Source: Rhodosalinus halophilus (GTDB lineage Bacteria; Pseudomonadota; Alphaproteobacteria; Rhodobacterales; Rhodobacteraceae). Taken from it: DNA of 64,000 nt. Both the position numbers and the translations under genes were made by a program. Positions 1 through 9,780 of the stretch are shown piece after piece. Under the pieces are notes generated by a model, which was given only the letters and a program-made list of their open reading frames with translations, was not told the origin of the DNA and did no database searches. Position 1 is the stretch's first letter. Each line of letters begins with the position of its first letter. The stretch covers positions 62,001-126,000 of the forward strand of contig NZ_QNTQ01000008.1 in NCBI RefSeq assembly GCF_003298775.1, written 5' to 3'.

Positions 1-886
1 GCGCGAGGCGGCCTGCGGGACTGTCCTCGGCGTCGCTGTCGCGCATCACGGTCCACCAGTCGAGCGCGAACTCTTCCTCGCTCGTGGCGCGGGTGACGAG
101 CGTGCCGTCGGCGACCTCGGGCTCCACCGCCCAGCGGCTGAAGAGCCCCACGCCGAAGCCCGCGCGGATAAGGTCGATCGCCGCTTCCGGCGTGGGCATG
201 GCGCGCACGTTGCGCAGCGGCGCGTTCGGGCGGCCCAGCAGCGCCTCCCACTCGAAGCCGGGCTCGGCCGAGATCGGATAGGTGAAGAGCCGGTCGTCGC
301 CGATCACCCGGCTGTCCACGATCCGCTCCGCCGCCAGCCGGTGCGCCGGCGCCATCGCGACGACCAGCGGGTCCGAGCCCAGCCGGAACCAGCGCAGCCG
401 GGGCATGGCGGCGGGGCGGCCATAGACCGTCACGACATCCACCGCGCCCTCGGCGAGGCTGGTGAAGGGCCGCGCCGTCGCCTCGCCCGACAGATCGACG
501 GTGAGTTCGGGCGCGCGCTCCGCGAGGTAGGCCAGGAAATCCGGCAACCAGTGCCAGCGGCTGTAGGTCGCCTGACCCAGCCGGACGAGCCGGCGGTCGC
601 CGGACTGCCGCGCCTCGATCTCGCGTTCGAGGCGGGCGAGTTCGCCCAGTGTACGCGCGGCGAAATCGCGCAGCTTGTCGCCCTCGGGGGTGAGCGTGAC
701 GCCCCCGCCCGGGGCGCGCCGGGTGAGCCGCGCGCCGAGCCGCCGCTCCGCCTCGCGCAGCCGGTGGCTGACGGCCGACTGGGTGACGCCCAGCCGCGTG
801 GCAGCCGCGGTGAGCGTGCCGGTCTCGGCGAGCGCGTCGAGCACGGCGAGATGGTTCAGGTTGAGGCGCGGCAGCATGCCGGCCAT
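1..886 (-). CDS. LysR-family transcriptional regulator, MetR-like (3' end beyond window)
   Basis: The reading frame opens at ATG 884-886 and runs off position 1 without a stop, so the C-terminus is missing. The N-terminus has the LysR winged helix: LNHLAVLDAL, then TAAATRLGVTQSAVSHRLREAERRLG, the recognition-helix signature. The effector domain carries MetR-like landmarks (YSRWHWLPDFL, later IRAGFGVGLFSRWAV). It is divergent from the EamA exporter gene with 70 bp between the starts, the usual arrangement for a LysR regulator and its target, so control of that exporter is likely (inference). A second in-frame ATG lies at 875-877. The effector is unknown; the MetR resemblance is by motif only. 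Confidence 0.88.
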   Translation of the reverse strand, partial: MAGMLPRLNLNHLAVLDALAETGTLTAAATRLGVTQSAVSHRLREAERRLGARLTRRAPGGGVTLTPEGDKLRDFAARTLGELARLEREIEARQSGDRRLVRLGQATYSRWHWLPDFLAYLAERAPELTVDLSGEATARPFTSLAEGAVDVVTVYGRPAAMPRLRWFRLGSDPLVVAMAPAHRLAAERIVDSRVIGDDRLFTYPISAEPGFEWEALLGRPNAPLRNVRAMPTPEAAIDLIRAGFGVGLFSRWAVEPEVADGTLVTRATSEEEFALDWWTVMRDSDAEDSPAGRLA

Positions 887-956
887 TAGATCATTTCATG
901 GCGCTTCTGAGAATTCGGAATTTTTCTCCGGCCTGCCTTGCGGGTAGAGCAGGCGC

Positions 957-1886
957 ATGACCCAAGCCACGCTCAGACACTCCCCCCTGGCCGGGCCCGG
1001 GGCCGCCACCGCGGGAATCGTCGCGGCCTCGGTCTGCTTCGGGCTCGTGCCCCTTTTCGCGCGCGAGCTTCAGGCCGCCGGCATGGCGGACGCCGCGATC
1101 GCCTTCTACCGCTATGCCTTCTCGACGCTCGTGCTGCTGCCCTTCCTGCCGCGCGCGCGGGCGAAGCGCGGCCCGGCCGCGATCATGGTGGGAACGGGCG
1201 TGCTGATGAGCCTTGGCTGGCTGGGCTATCTCGACGCGCTCAGAACGCTGCCGGTGGCCTCGGCCGGCGTGATCTACATGAGTTATCCGCTCTTCGCGCT
1301 TCTTCTGGGCTGGTTGCTGGCCGGCGCCGCGGTGGGCTGGCGCGGCTGGCTTGCCGGCGCGATGATCCTCGGCGGCGCGGCACTGCTGGCAGAGGGCGGC
1401 GGGCTCGCCGGGGCCGGACCGCTCGCGCTTCTGAAGGCGCTGGCCGCGCCGCTGACCTTCGGTCTGGGGATCGTGATCCTGTCGTCCTTCATGCACGGGC
1501 TCACCGCGCCCGAGCGGATGGTTTGCACCACGCTGGGTGCGGTTCTGGGGATGGCGCCGCTGCTGATGGCCACGCCGGTGGCAGGCTTCCTGCCCGCGTC
1601 GGAGGCTGGCTGGCTCATGATCGCGGGGCTGGGCCTCGCCACCGCCTTGATCCCGCAAATGCTCTACGTCTCTGCCGCACCGCGCGTCGGGCCCGGCCGC
1701 GCCGCGGCGGCCGGCAGCGTGGAACTGCCCACCATGCTGGCGATCGGTGCGCTCGCCTTCGGCGAGGTTCTGGGCCCGCGCGAGATCGCCTCGGCCGCGC
1801 TCGTGCTGGCCGCCATCCTGACCGCGCCGGCCGTGCGCCCGGGCGCGCCGGGGCTGACCGGGCGCAAGCGCCTCTTCGGGCTATGA
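957..1886 (+). CDS. EamA/DMT-superfamily transporter (drug/metabolite exporter type)
   Basis: Predicted inner-membrane protein of 309 residues, the normal size for a ten-helix DMT permease with two EamA repeats (about residues 15-145 and 155-290). Hydrophobic segments alternate with short polar loops throughout, and each repeat has the typical Gly/Pro-rich helices. Members usually export amino acids or other small metabolites; the substrate cannot be read here. The start at 957 lies just downstream of the divergent LysR gene. Its 3' end overlaps the convergent penicillin-acylase gene by 6 bp, so no separate terminator fits between them. Confidence 0.88.
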   Translation: MTQATLRHSPLAGPGAATAGIVAASVCFGLVPLFARELQAAGMADAAIAFYRYAFSTLVLLPFLPRARAKRGPAAIMVGTGVLMSLGWLGYLDALRTLPVASAGVIYMSYPLFALLLGWLLAGAAVGWRGWLAGAMILGGAALLAEGGGLAGAGPLALLKALAAPLTFGLGIVILSSFMHGLTAPERMVCTTLGAVLGMAPLLMATPVAGFLPASEAGWLMIAGLGLATALIPQMLYVSAAPRVGPGRAAAAGSVELPTMLAIGALAFGEVLGPREIASAALVLAAILTAPAVRPGAPGLTGRKRLFGL

Positions 1887-4352
1887 GCCGTCGGGCCGCA
1901 GCACCGTGACGCCGACCGCACCGGCGCGCGCGAGTTCCGGGTCGAGCGACATGTTCACGTATTCGCCGCGCCGCCAGAGCTGGCCCAGATCGTCGTAGTG
2001 GCGTGACAGGAAGTGTCCCGATTGCCCGGTCGAGATCACGAAGACCGAGCTGTCCGGATCGGCGAAGTCGAAGACACCGCGGAAGCCCGCGCCATGCACG
2101 TTGAGGAAGGGGTCGGGATCCTCGCCGCCGGTGAGGCCGCGCATCAGCGTGTTGTCGCCGCCGCTGGTGGATTGCCGGATGTTCACGAAATATCGCAGCA
2201 CCGGCACCTCGCCCAGCGTCTGGTGGTCGTGCGTGGCCTGATGCGCGTCCCCCCACCGCAGCGATTCGAGCTGGCTTCCGTAACGCTCCCCGATCCAGAC
2301 GAGCGCGTCGTCGAGCGCGAGGCGCGCGATGTCGGTGCAGGTCTCGACGGCCGAGGACTGCCGGATGTCGCACCAGGCGCTCGCACCGTCCACGTCGCGG
2401 AAGACCCGCTCGATGAAGAGCGGCTCGGGATGGGTGAACTCGTCGGCCAGCGGGCCGAGATCGTCGCGGATCAGACGCTCCTGCAGGGCGCGCATCCAGG
2501 CGGCGTAGATCAGCGGCTCGGGCAGGTGCTCGTTCATCTCGCCGTTCCACTCGGCGAGCAGCGCGAGCGCGCGCTGGCGCTGGCGCTCGGGCGTGCCGGC
2601 GGGCGCGGCCTCTCCGGTGAACCACAGGTCGGCGCCCACCAGCGGCAGCAGCGCGCGCGCCGTGTAGCTCACCGTGTCGAGCTGCGCCTCGACGAAGCTG
2701 TCGCGCGTGTGAATCTCGCGGCTCTGCATCAGCCGCTGCCAGCGCTGGACGCGCTGGGTGTCGCCCCACCAGTAGGAGACGTGCAGCGGAAAGGGGCGGT
2801 CCACGATCTTGTTGTTTGTATTGCCGACGATCCCGCCCTGCGGGTCGATGAAGCCCGGATTGGACTCGAAGGGCAGGGTGCCCTGCCAGCGGTTTTCCGG
2901 CAGATACCCGAAGGAGGGCATGCGCCCCTGGGTCTGATGCGCCGCATCGCGGCGCGGCATCGCGCCCAGCAGCTTGAGCGCGATGCGCTCGCCGTCCGCC
3001 ACGATCAGGTTCTGCGACGGCGCCACGAACCACGCCCCGGCCTCGAGCGCGGCATCGATCGAATCGGCATACATCATGCCGATCGCCGCGCGCATCGTCG
3101 TGTCCTGATCCGAGAGCGCCGTCCACGACAGCGCGGCGACATGGCCCGGCGGCGTGATCGTGCCCAGCCCGAAGCGGCCCGGCGGCAGCACCGGGCCGTT
3201 GTCCGTCCAGCGCAGGGTGACGGTGACGGGCGCCTGGTCCTTGATCTCGACGATGCTGCGGCGGGTCTCGAAGGCCTTCCAGCCGTCCGGCGTGCGGTAT
3301 TGCTCCGGGTTCTCGGGGTTCAGCTCTTCGAGGAACACGTCCTGATCGTCGAGATTGGACGAGGTGATCCCCCAGCCGAGCTCGGCGCTGCGCCCCACGA
3401 GCACGGCCGGGATGCCGGGAATCGTGCCGCCGATGACCCCCCCGGCGGAGAGCTCGAGCCGCGCCAGATACCAGATCGCGGGCGCCGAGAAGCCGAGGTG
3501 CGGATCGGCCGCCAGCAGGGTGGACCCGGCCGCCGAGCGCTTGGGCGCCGCGGCCCAGGCGTTGGAGGCGCCCGAAAAGCGCGGCTTCGGCACGGGCCAG
3601 AACGGATGATCGGGCGCCGGCGCGGCCTCGGCGTAGCGCGGCAGGCCGGGCACCAGGCTCGCATAGTCCGGGAGCGCCGCGATCCCCTGGCCCGGGGCCT
3701 CGGGCAGGATGTCCTCGACCTCGCCCGGCCGGTCCTCGAGCGCGAGCGAGACGCGCGCGCGCAGCACCTCCTGGCCCAGATGGCCGGACAGCTGGAGCGC
3801 CATCAGCTTGACGAGCGCCACCGAATCCGCCGGCTGCCATGGCGCGATCGGCGCGTCGAAAAGGAAGAATTCCGGCGCGCCGCGCCCCAGGCTGTCGCGG
3901 TTGATCTCGGCCAGCCGCGCGTTGACGCCGGCCGCATAGGCCTCGAGCGCGGCACGGGTGCGCGCGTCCTGCGCCTCCAGCGAGGCCTGCGCGAGACGGT
4001 AGAGGTCGAGCCGCCGCAGAAGCGTGTCGACCTCCAGCGTGCGTGCGCCGAACTTCTCCGACAGCCGGCCCTGCACGGTGCGCCGCAGCACGACCATCTG
4101 CCACAGCCTGTCCTGCGCGTGGGCGTATCCCAGCCCGAAGAACACGTCGGCGTCGGCCTGCCCGAAGATGTGCGGCACGTTCGCGGTGTCGCGCACGATC
4201 TCCACCGGCGCCGAGATGCCGGCGACCGGCAGGCTCTTGTCGTAGTCGGGCAGGGAGCGCGAGGCGAGGTAGTAGACGACGACGGCGGCGAGCGCCACGA
4301 GCGCGACCAGCGCCGTGGCGATGCGCAGGAGCCATCGGAACACTGTGCCCAT
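1881..4352 (-). CDS. penicillin acylase family (N-terminal nucleophile) amidohydrolase
   Basis: 823 residues, full length for the S45 family: an alpha-chain region, a linker, and a beta chain that begins at the catalytic serine after autoprocessing. The sequence SGASNAWA places the nucleophile at Ser263, followed by the expected Asn-Ala-Trp. Residues 7-29 form a hydrophobic export or anchor segment, so it probably works in the periplasm. The alpha chain has the family motif RDTANVPHIFG and FGLGYAHAQDRLWQM. Homologues hydrolyse penicillins, N-acyl-homoserine lactones or other amides; the substrate is not predictable. It stands alone, divergent from the oxidoreductase at 4457. Confidence 0.93.
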   Translation of the reverse strand: MGTVFRWLLRIATALVALVALAAVVVYYLASRSLPDYDKSLPVAGISAPVEIVRDTANVPHIFGQADADVFFGLGYAHAQDRLWQMVVLRRTVQGRLSEKFGARTLEVDTLLRRLDLYRLAQASLEAQDARTRAALEAYAAGVNARLAEINRDSLGRGAPEFFLFDAPIAPWQPADSVALVKLMALQLSGHLGQEVLRARVSLALEDRPGEVEDILPEAPGQGIAALPDYASLVPGLPRYAEAAPAPDHPFWPVPKPRFSGASNAWAAAPKRSAAGSTLLAADPHLGFSAPAIWYLARLELSAGGVIGGTIPGIPAVLVGRSAELGWGITSSNLDDQDVFLEELNPENPEQYRTPDGWKAFETRRSIVEIKDQAPVTVTLRWTDNGPVLPPGRFGLGTITPPGHVAALSWTALSDQDTTMRAAIGMMYADSIDAALEAGAWFVAPSQNLIVADGERIALKLLGAMPRRDAAHQTQGRMPSFGYLPENRWQGTLPFESNPGFIDPQGGIVGNTNNKIVDRPFPLHVSYWWGDTQRVQRWQRLMQSREIHTRDSFVEAQLDTVSYTARALLPLVGADLWFTGEAAPAGTPERQRQRALALLAEWNGEMNEHLPEPLIYAAWMRALQERLIRDDLGPLADEFTHPEPLFIERVFRDVDGASAWCDIRQSSAVETCTDIARLALDDALVWIGERYGSQLESLRWGDAHQATHDHQTLGEVPVLRYFVNIRQSTSGGDNTLMRGLTGGEDPDPFLNVHGAGFRGVFDFADPDSSVFVISTGQSGHFLSRHYDDLGQLWRRGEYVNMSLDPELARAGAVGVTVLRPDGS

Positions 4353-4456
4353 CGCGCCCTTTTCCCCGGCCGGAGCTTCGCCCTTGCCTTCCCGTGGTCT
4401 GCGCGAGACAAACGCTGCGCGCCGCGAAAGGCAAGAGCGACGAGGGGGAAGCTGCG

Positions 4457-5335
4457 ATGGCGAAGGTTGCGTTCATCGGGCTCGGCGTCATGGGCTATCC
4501 CATGGCCGGGCATCTCGCGAAGGCGGGCCACGAGGTCACGGTCTACAACCGCACAGCCTCGAAGGCCGAGCGGTGGGTCGCGGAACACGGCGGGGACCGG
4601 GCGCCCACGCCGCGCGAGGCGGCCGCGGGCGCGGAGTTCGTCATGGCCTGCGTGGGCAACGACGACGACCTGCGCGCGGTCTGCACGGGCGCGGACGGCG
4701 CGCTCGCGGGGATGGGGGCCGGCACGGTCTTCGTCGATCACACGACGGTCTCGAAGCGCGTGACCGAAGAGCTCTACGCCGCGGCCGACCACGCGCAGGT
4801 GAGCTTCGTGGACGCGCCGGTCTCGGGCGGGCAGGCCGGGGCCGAGAACGGCAGGCTCTCGGTCATGTGCGGCGGCGACGCGGGCGCCTACGCCCGCGCC
4901 GAGCCGGTGATCGCCGCCTATGCCGCGATGTGCCGCAGGCTGGGGCCCTCGGGCGCGGGGCAACTGGCCAAGATGTGCAACCAGATCGCCATCGCGGGGC
5001 TCGTGCAGGGGCTCTCCGAGGCGCTGAACTTCGCCGACCGCGCCGGGCTCGACGGCGCGGCGCTCGTCGAGGTGATCTCGAAGGGCGCGGCCGGATCGTG
5101 GCAGATGGAGAACCGCTCGGCCACGATGCTCGCGGACGAGTTCGACTTCGGCTTCGCGGTGGACTGGATGCGCAAGGACCTGGGCATCTGCCTCGACACG
5201 GGCGACGAGATCGGCGCGGCGCTGCCCGTCACCGCGCTGGTGGACCAGTTCTACAAGGACGTGCAGGCGATGGGGGGCGGGCGCTGGGACACCTCCTCGC
5301 TGATCCGGCGGCTGAGGGCCTTCGACCGCGGGTGA
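4457..5335 (+). CDS. NAD(P)-dependent beta-hydroxyacid dehydrogenase (3-hydroxyisobutyrate dehydrogenase-like)
   Basis: 292 residues, typical for the family. It opens with the Rossmann motif FIGLGVMGYPMAGHL and has the substrate-binding stretch DAPVSGGQAGAENG and the catalytic-lysine region GQLAKMCNQI, with a C-terminal helical dimerisation domain. ATG 4457 was chosen because the protein then begins directly at the Rossmann strand (MAKVAFIG); the open frame extends far upstream over the divergent acylase gene, which is not plausible coding. The reaction is oxidation of a beta-hydroxyacid (for example 3-hydroxyisobutyrate or tartronate semialdehyde reduction). Neighbours do not identify the substrate. 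Confidence 0.92.
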   Translation: MAKVAFIGLGVMGYPMAGHLAKAGHEVTVYNRTASKAERWVAEHGGDRAPTPREAAAGAEFVMACVGNDDDLRAVCTGADGALAGMGAGTVFVDHTTVSKRVTEELYAAADHAQVSFVDAPVSGGQAGAENGRLSVMCGGDAGAYARAEPVIAAYAAMCRRLGPSGAGQLAKMCNQIAIAGLVQGLSEALNFADRAGLDGAALVEVISKGAAGSWQMENRSATMLADEFDFGFAVDWMRKDLGICLDTGDEIGAALPVTALVDQFYKDVQAMGGGRWDTSSLIRRLRAFDRG

Positions 5336-5341
5336 GCGCGC

Positions 5342-5407
5342 CCAAGCGGTTTCGAAACCGCTTGGACAAGGGGGCTTTCAGCCCCCTCTGCCGCGCGGGC
5401 GCGCGGC
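5342..5407. repeat. intergenic array of three palindromic hairpins
   Basis: Between the oxidoreductase and purL (convergent) lie three hairpins in a row. A perfect 24-nt palindrome spans 5342-5365 (half-site CCAAGCGGTTTC). A GGGGGC/GCCCCC stem with loop TTTCA spans 5370-5386. A GCCGCGC/GCGCGGC stem spans 5390-5407. They are followed by CACCCCCAAGGATATTT. The arrangement serves both converging genes as a transcription-termination region. From memory, similar strings recur downstream of many Rhodobacterales genes, so it is probably a copy of a dispersed intergenic repeat family. Confidence 0.7.
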
Positions 5408-5461
5408 ATTCACCCCCAAGGATATTTGACCCAAGAAGAAGGGCCCGGGCTGCGGCGGGGC

Positions 5462-7621
<2,160 letters not shown>

Positions 7622-7745
7622 GCGGTTGCGGTCCCCTCGCAGATCGACCGCGCCCGTCTTAGGGCATGGGCGGGCAGGGGGAAAGGCCCGCCGGTTGCGC
7701 GGCCGGCGCGCGACGTGATACCGTCGTATACAACAGGAGCAGCCG

Positions 7746-8006
7746 ATGTCCGACCCGCGCCGCACAGTGATGGTTCCGATCGCGCGCCAGTGCCGCATGG
7801 TGGCCGTGGCGCTGATCGCGTCCCTGTGGCGCACGCGCGCGCCCGAGGAAATCGACGCGGCGATCGGCGGGCTTCCGGCGGCACGGCAGAGCGCCGTGGT
7901 CGGGGGCGTTCTGGGGTTTCTGTTCCTGCTCAGCCTCTTCGCCGCGCAGTTCGGACTCGTCGGGCTCGCGCTCTTCTGGCTGGCGGTAATCCTCATCGTT
8001 TCGTGA
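7746..8006 (+). CDS. small membrane protein, unknown function (86 aa)
   Basis: Unrecognised. It has a plausible ribosome site (CAGGAG ahead of ATG 7746). The N-terminal half is polar with basic residues ([22 protein letters not shown]); residues about 52-84 are strongly hydrophobic and form one or two membrane helices. It is divergent from purL with 124 bp between. Nothing links it to a pathway. The composition looks like real coding sequence rather than a shadow, since no gene lies opposite. Confidence 0.6.
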   Translation: MSDPRRTVMVPIARQCRMVAVALIASLWRTRAPEEIDAAIGGLPAARQSAVVGGVLGFLFLLSLFAAQFGLVGLALFWLAVILIVS

Positions 8007-8205
8007 TCGGCGCGTGAGCGTCAGCGCGCGTGCTGCAGCGCAGCGCGCAAGGCGTTGACCTTGCGTCCGTTTTCGCGCCCGCCCTGGCGGTATGCTTTCG
8101 TATGCTATTGAGAAATCAAGAAAAATTTCAAGACCGGCGTGATCCGGCGAGACACTTGCGGCGTAGACAGGGGCAGACTTCGCCAATGGGAAAGGACACG
8201 ACACG

Positions 8206-8382
8206 ATGGAACAGCTTCCGATCATCCTGTGCCTCGGCACGCTCGGTTTCGCCGTCGCCTTCGGCTACATCAGCGCGCGCGCCACGGAAAAGCAGATGCG
8301 CGACGGCAATCACAAGAAATCGGCGCTCTCGCGCGATGGTATGGAGGAACGGCTGCGTCGCGGCGCGGTCGACGCCGGCTGA
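8206..8382 (+). CDS. small single-pass membrane protein, unknown function (58 aa)
   Basis: A 58-residue frame beginning MEQLPIILCLGTLGFAVAFG. Residues 4-22 are a membrane helix, followed by a charged tail (ATEKQMRDGNHKKSALSRDGMEERLRR). The hydrophobic N-terminus plus regular amphipathic tail, GC-rich third codon positions and a strong hairpin (8441-8467) shortly after the stop all support a real gene. There is only a weak purine-rich stretch (GGACACGACACG) before the start. No function is recognised. Confidence 0.68.
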   Translation: MEQLPIILCLGTLGFAVAFGYISARATEKQMRDGNHKKSALSRDGMEERLRRGAVDAG

Positions 8383-8440
8383 GCCGGGGCGGGCGAGACC
8401 AGTCGCCTTTTCAACCACAAGCAGAATTGATCCACTGGCG

Positions 8441-8467
8441 ACGGCGCCCCCGCAGCGGGGGCGCCGT
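8441..8467 (+). terminator. rho-independent terminator candidate after the 58-aa gene
   Basis: A perfect 11-bp stem (ACGGCGCCCCC with its complement), loop GCAGC, followed by TTCGCGTTTT. It lies 58 bp beyond the stop of the 58-residue gene. Confidence 0.7.
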
Positions 8468-8497
8468 TCGCGTTTTCCGGGCGCGCAAGGCCGCGGC

Positions 8498-8526
8498 AAA
8501 AAAAAGGCCGAGACTAAGTCTCGGCC
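8498..8526 (-). terminator. strong rho-independent terminator on the minus strand
   Basis: Read on the minus strand, a 10-bp stem (GGCCGAGACT) with a one-base loop is followed directly by eight T (8505 to 8498). This is the best textbook intrinsic terminator in the window. It would end transcripts coming from the LysR gene at 8680-9585 or from a separate short transcript starting in the 150 bp between. Confidence 0.8.
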
Positions 8527-8550
8527 GAAGTCCAACAGGGAGGTATGAAG
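8498..8550 (-). ncRNA. candidate 3' end of a small RNA with anti-Shine-Dalgarno stretch
   Basis: On the minus strand, CTTCATACCTCCCTGTTGG is followed by the terminator hairpin and T-run. The CCUCC stretch is perfectly complementary to a ribosome binding site, as in several alphaproteobacterial sRNAs. A matching strong SD (AGGGAGGT, 8537-8544) therefore appears on the plus strand, but only 4- to 6-codon frames follow it (ATG 8545 or 8551 to TAG 8565). A 3'-UTR-derived or independent sRNA is the better reading; the 5' end is not visible. Confidence 0.3.
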
Positions 8551-8679
8551 ATGATGCGCTGCTAGGCGCCATCGCCTTCGACCGATCAGATAGGCGGCAG
8601 AAGTGAATCGATCAAGCAGTTTCGACCAGATGGTCAGACATGCCGGCTATGCGTTGCGCGCAAGTCTCACTCGCTGCGC

Positions 8680-9585
8680 TCACTCCGCCGCCTTCCCCCG
8701 CTGCTGCCGGCGCTGCGCGGCGATCTCGGCCTGCACGAAATCGCGGAAGGCGGCGATGCGGCGCGACTGACGCAACTCTTCCGGGTAGGCCAGGAAGACC
8801 GGCACCTCGTTCGATTCCACCTCGGGCAGCACGCGCTGCATCTCGGGGAAGTCGTGCGAGAGGTATTCGGGCAGCACGCCGATGCCCAGATGCGCGAGCA
8901 CGCCCTGCAGCACGCCGAAATAGTTGTTCACCGTCAGCGTGGAGTGCGGCTGATAGGTCATCAGATGGGCCACGAGGCTCGCGCCGGCGCTGACCTGCGG
9001 CGCGCGCGGGTTCTGGCAGATCAGGCGATGGGCCGTGAGCTGCTCGGGCACCTCGGGCGCGCCGTGCATGCGCAGGTAGTCGGGAGAGGCGTAGAGCCGC
9101 ATCCGCACACCCATAAGGCGCTTGCGGATCAGGTCCGCCTGGCTGGGTTCCTTCATGCGGATCGCCACGTCCGCCTCGCGCATCGGCAGGTCGAGGACGC
9201 GCTCCTCCAGCATCAGGTCGATCTTCAGGTCGGGATACTTCTCGTAGAACTTCGCCAGCCGCGGCACCAGCCAGAGCGAGCCGAAGCCGGTCGTGGTCGT
9301 GACCTTGAGCTCGCCGAAGACCTCCTCCTCGCTGTCGCGGATACGCGCAGCGGCGGCCTCGAGCCGCTTGGTCATCGCGCGGGTCGCGTCGAAGAGCAGC
9401 TCGCCCTGCTCGGTCAGGATCAGCCCGCGCGCATGGCGGTGAAAGAGCGTCGCGCCCAGGCTTTCCTCGAGCGCGCGAATCTGGCGGCTGACCGCCGACT
9501 GCGAAAGATTGAGGCGCTCGCCGGCGTGGGTGAGCGAGCCGGCATCGGCCACGGCGTGAAAGATTCTGAGCTTGTCCCAATCCAT
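8680..9585 (-). CDS. LysR-family transcriptional regulator next to indolepyruvate oxidoreductase
   Basis: 301 residues, typical LysR length. The N-terminal helix-turn-helix reads LTHAGERLNLSQSAVSRQIRALEESLGATLFHR, followed by the effector domain (VTTTTGFGSLWLVPRL onwards). The start at 9585 gives MDWDKLRIFHAVADAGS, the family's usual beginning; an upstream ATG at 9687 would add a basic non-family extension. It is divergent from the large oxidoreductase gene (195 bp between), which it probably controls. The 3' side leads into the terminator at 8498-8526. Confidence 0.93.
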   Translation of the reverse strand: MDWDKLRIFHAVADAGSLTHAGERLNLSQSAVSRQIRALEESLGATLFHRHARGLILTEQGELLFDATRAMTKRLEAAAARIRDSEEEVFGELKVTTTTGFGSLWLVPRLAKFYEKYPDLKIDLMLEERVLDLPMREADVAIRMKEPSQADLIRKRLMGVRMRLYASPDYLRMHGAPEVPEQLTAHRLICQNPRAPQVSAGASLVAHLMTYQPHSTLTVNNYFGVLQGVLAHLGIGVLPEYLSHDFPEMQRVLPEVESNEVPVFLAYPEELRQSRRIAAFRDFVQAEIAAQRRQQRGKAAE

Positions 9586-9711
9586 CGCGACAGGTCCTTT
9601 CCCGGCGGGAGCCGCCGCTTGCTTAATGGCACGAAAATGCCGCGCAGGGAACGCCCGGACGGATCGGGCGGCGTGGCGAAAGCGCACGCTTGAACGGATT
9701 CGCCTCTATAC

Positions 9712-9730
9712 AGGTCAGTTATCCAGACCT
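9712..9730. promoter_or_regulatory. candidate LysR operator (AGGTC-N9-GACCT)
   Basis: An inverted repeat with 5-bp arms in the divergent intergenic region, about 50 bp upstream of the oxidoreductase start. Its size and position fit a LysR-type binding site (arms separated by about 9-11 bp), but short arms like these can occur by chance. Confidence 0.3.
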
Positions 9731-9780
9731 ATTATTCCGTCACGTTCAGACTACATCCCGTGCAGGCAGGGAGGCACGGC

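Noticed and set aside
2013-4763. 916-codon plus-strand frame opposite the penicillin acylase gene
   Set aside because: The minus-strand frame has a complete family match with catalytic Ser263; the plus frame is Arg/Gly/His-rich and has no motif.
8545-8565. 6-codon leader peptide after a strong SD
   Set aside because: The first ATG is only one base from the SD core, and the peptide has no regulatory residues; the minus-strand RNA reading explains the sequence better.
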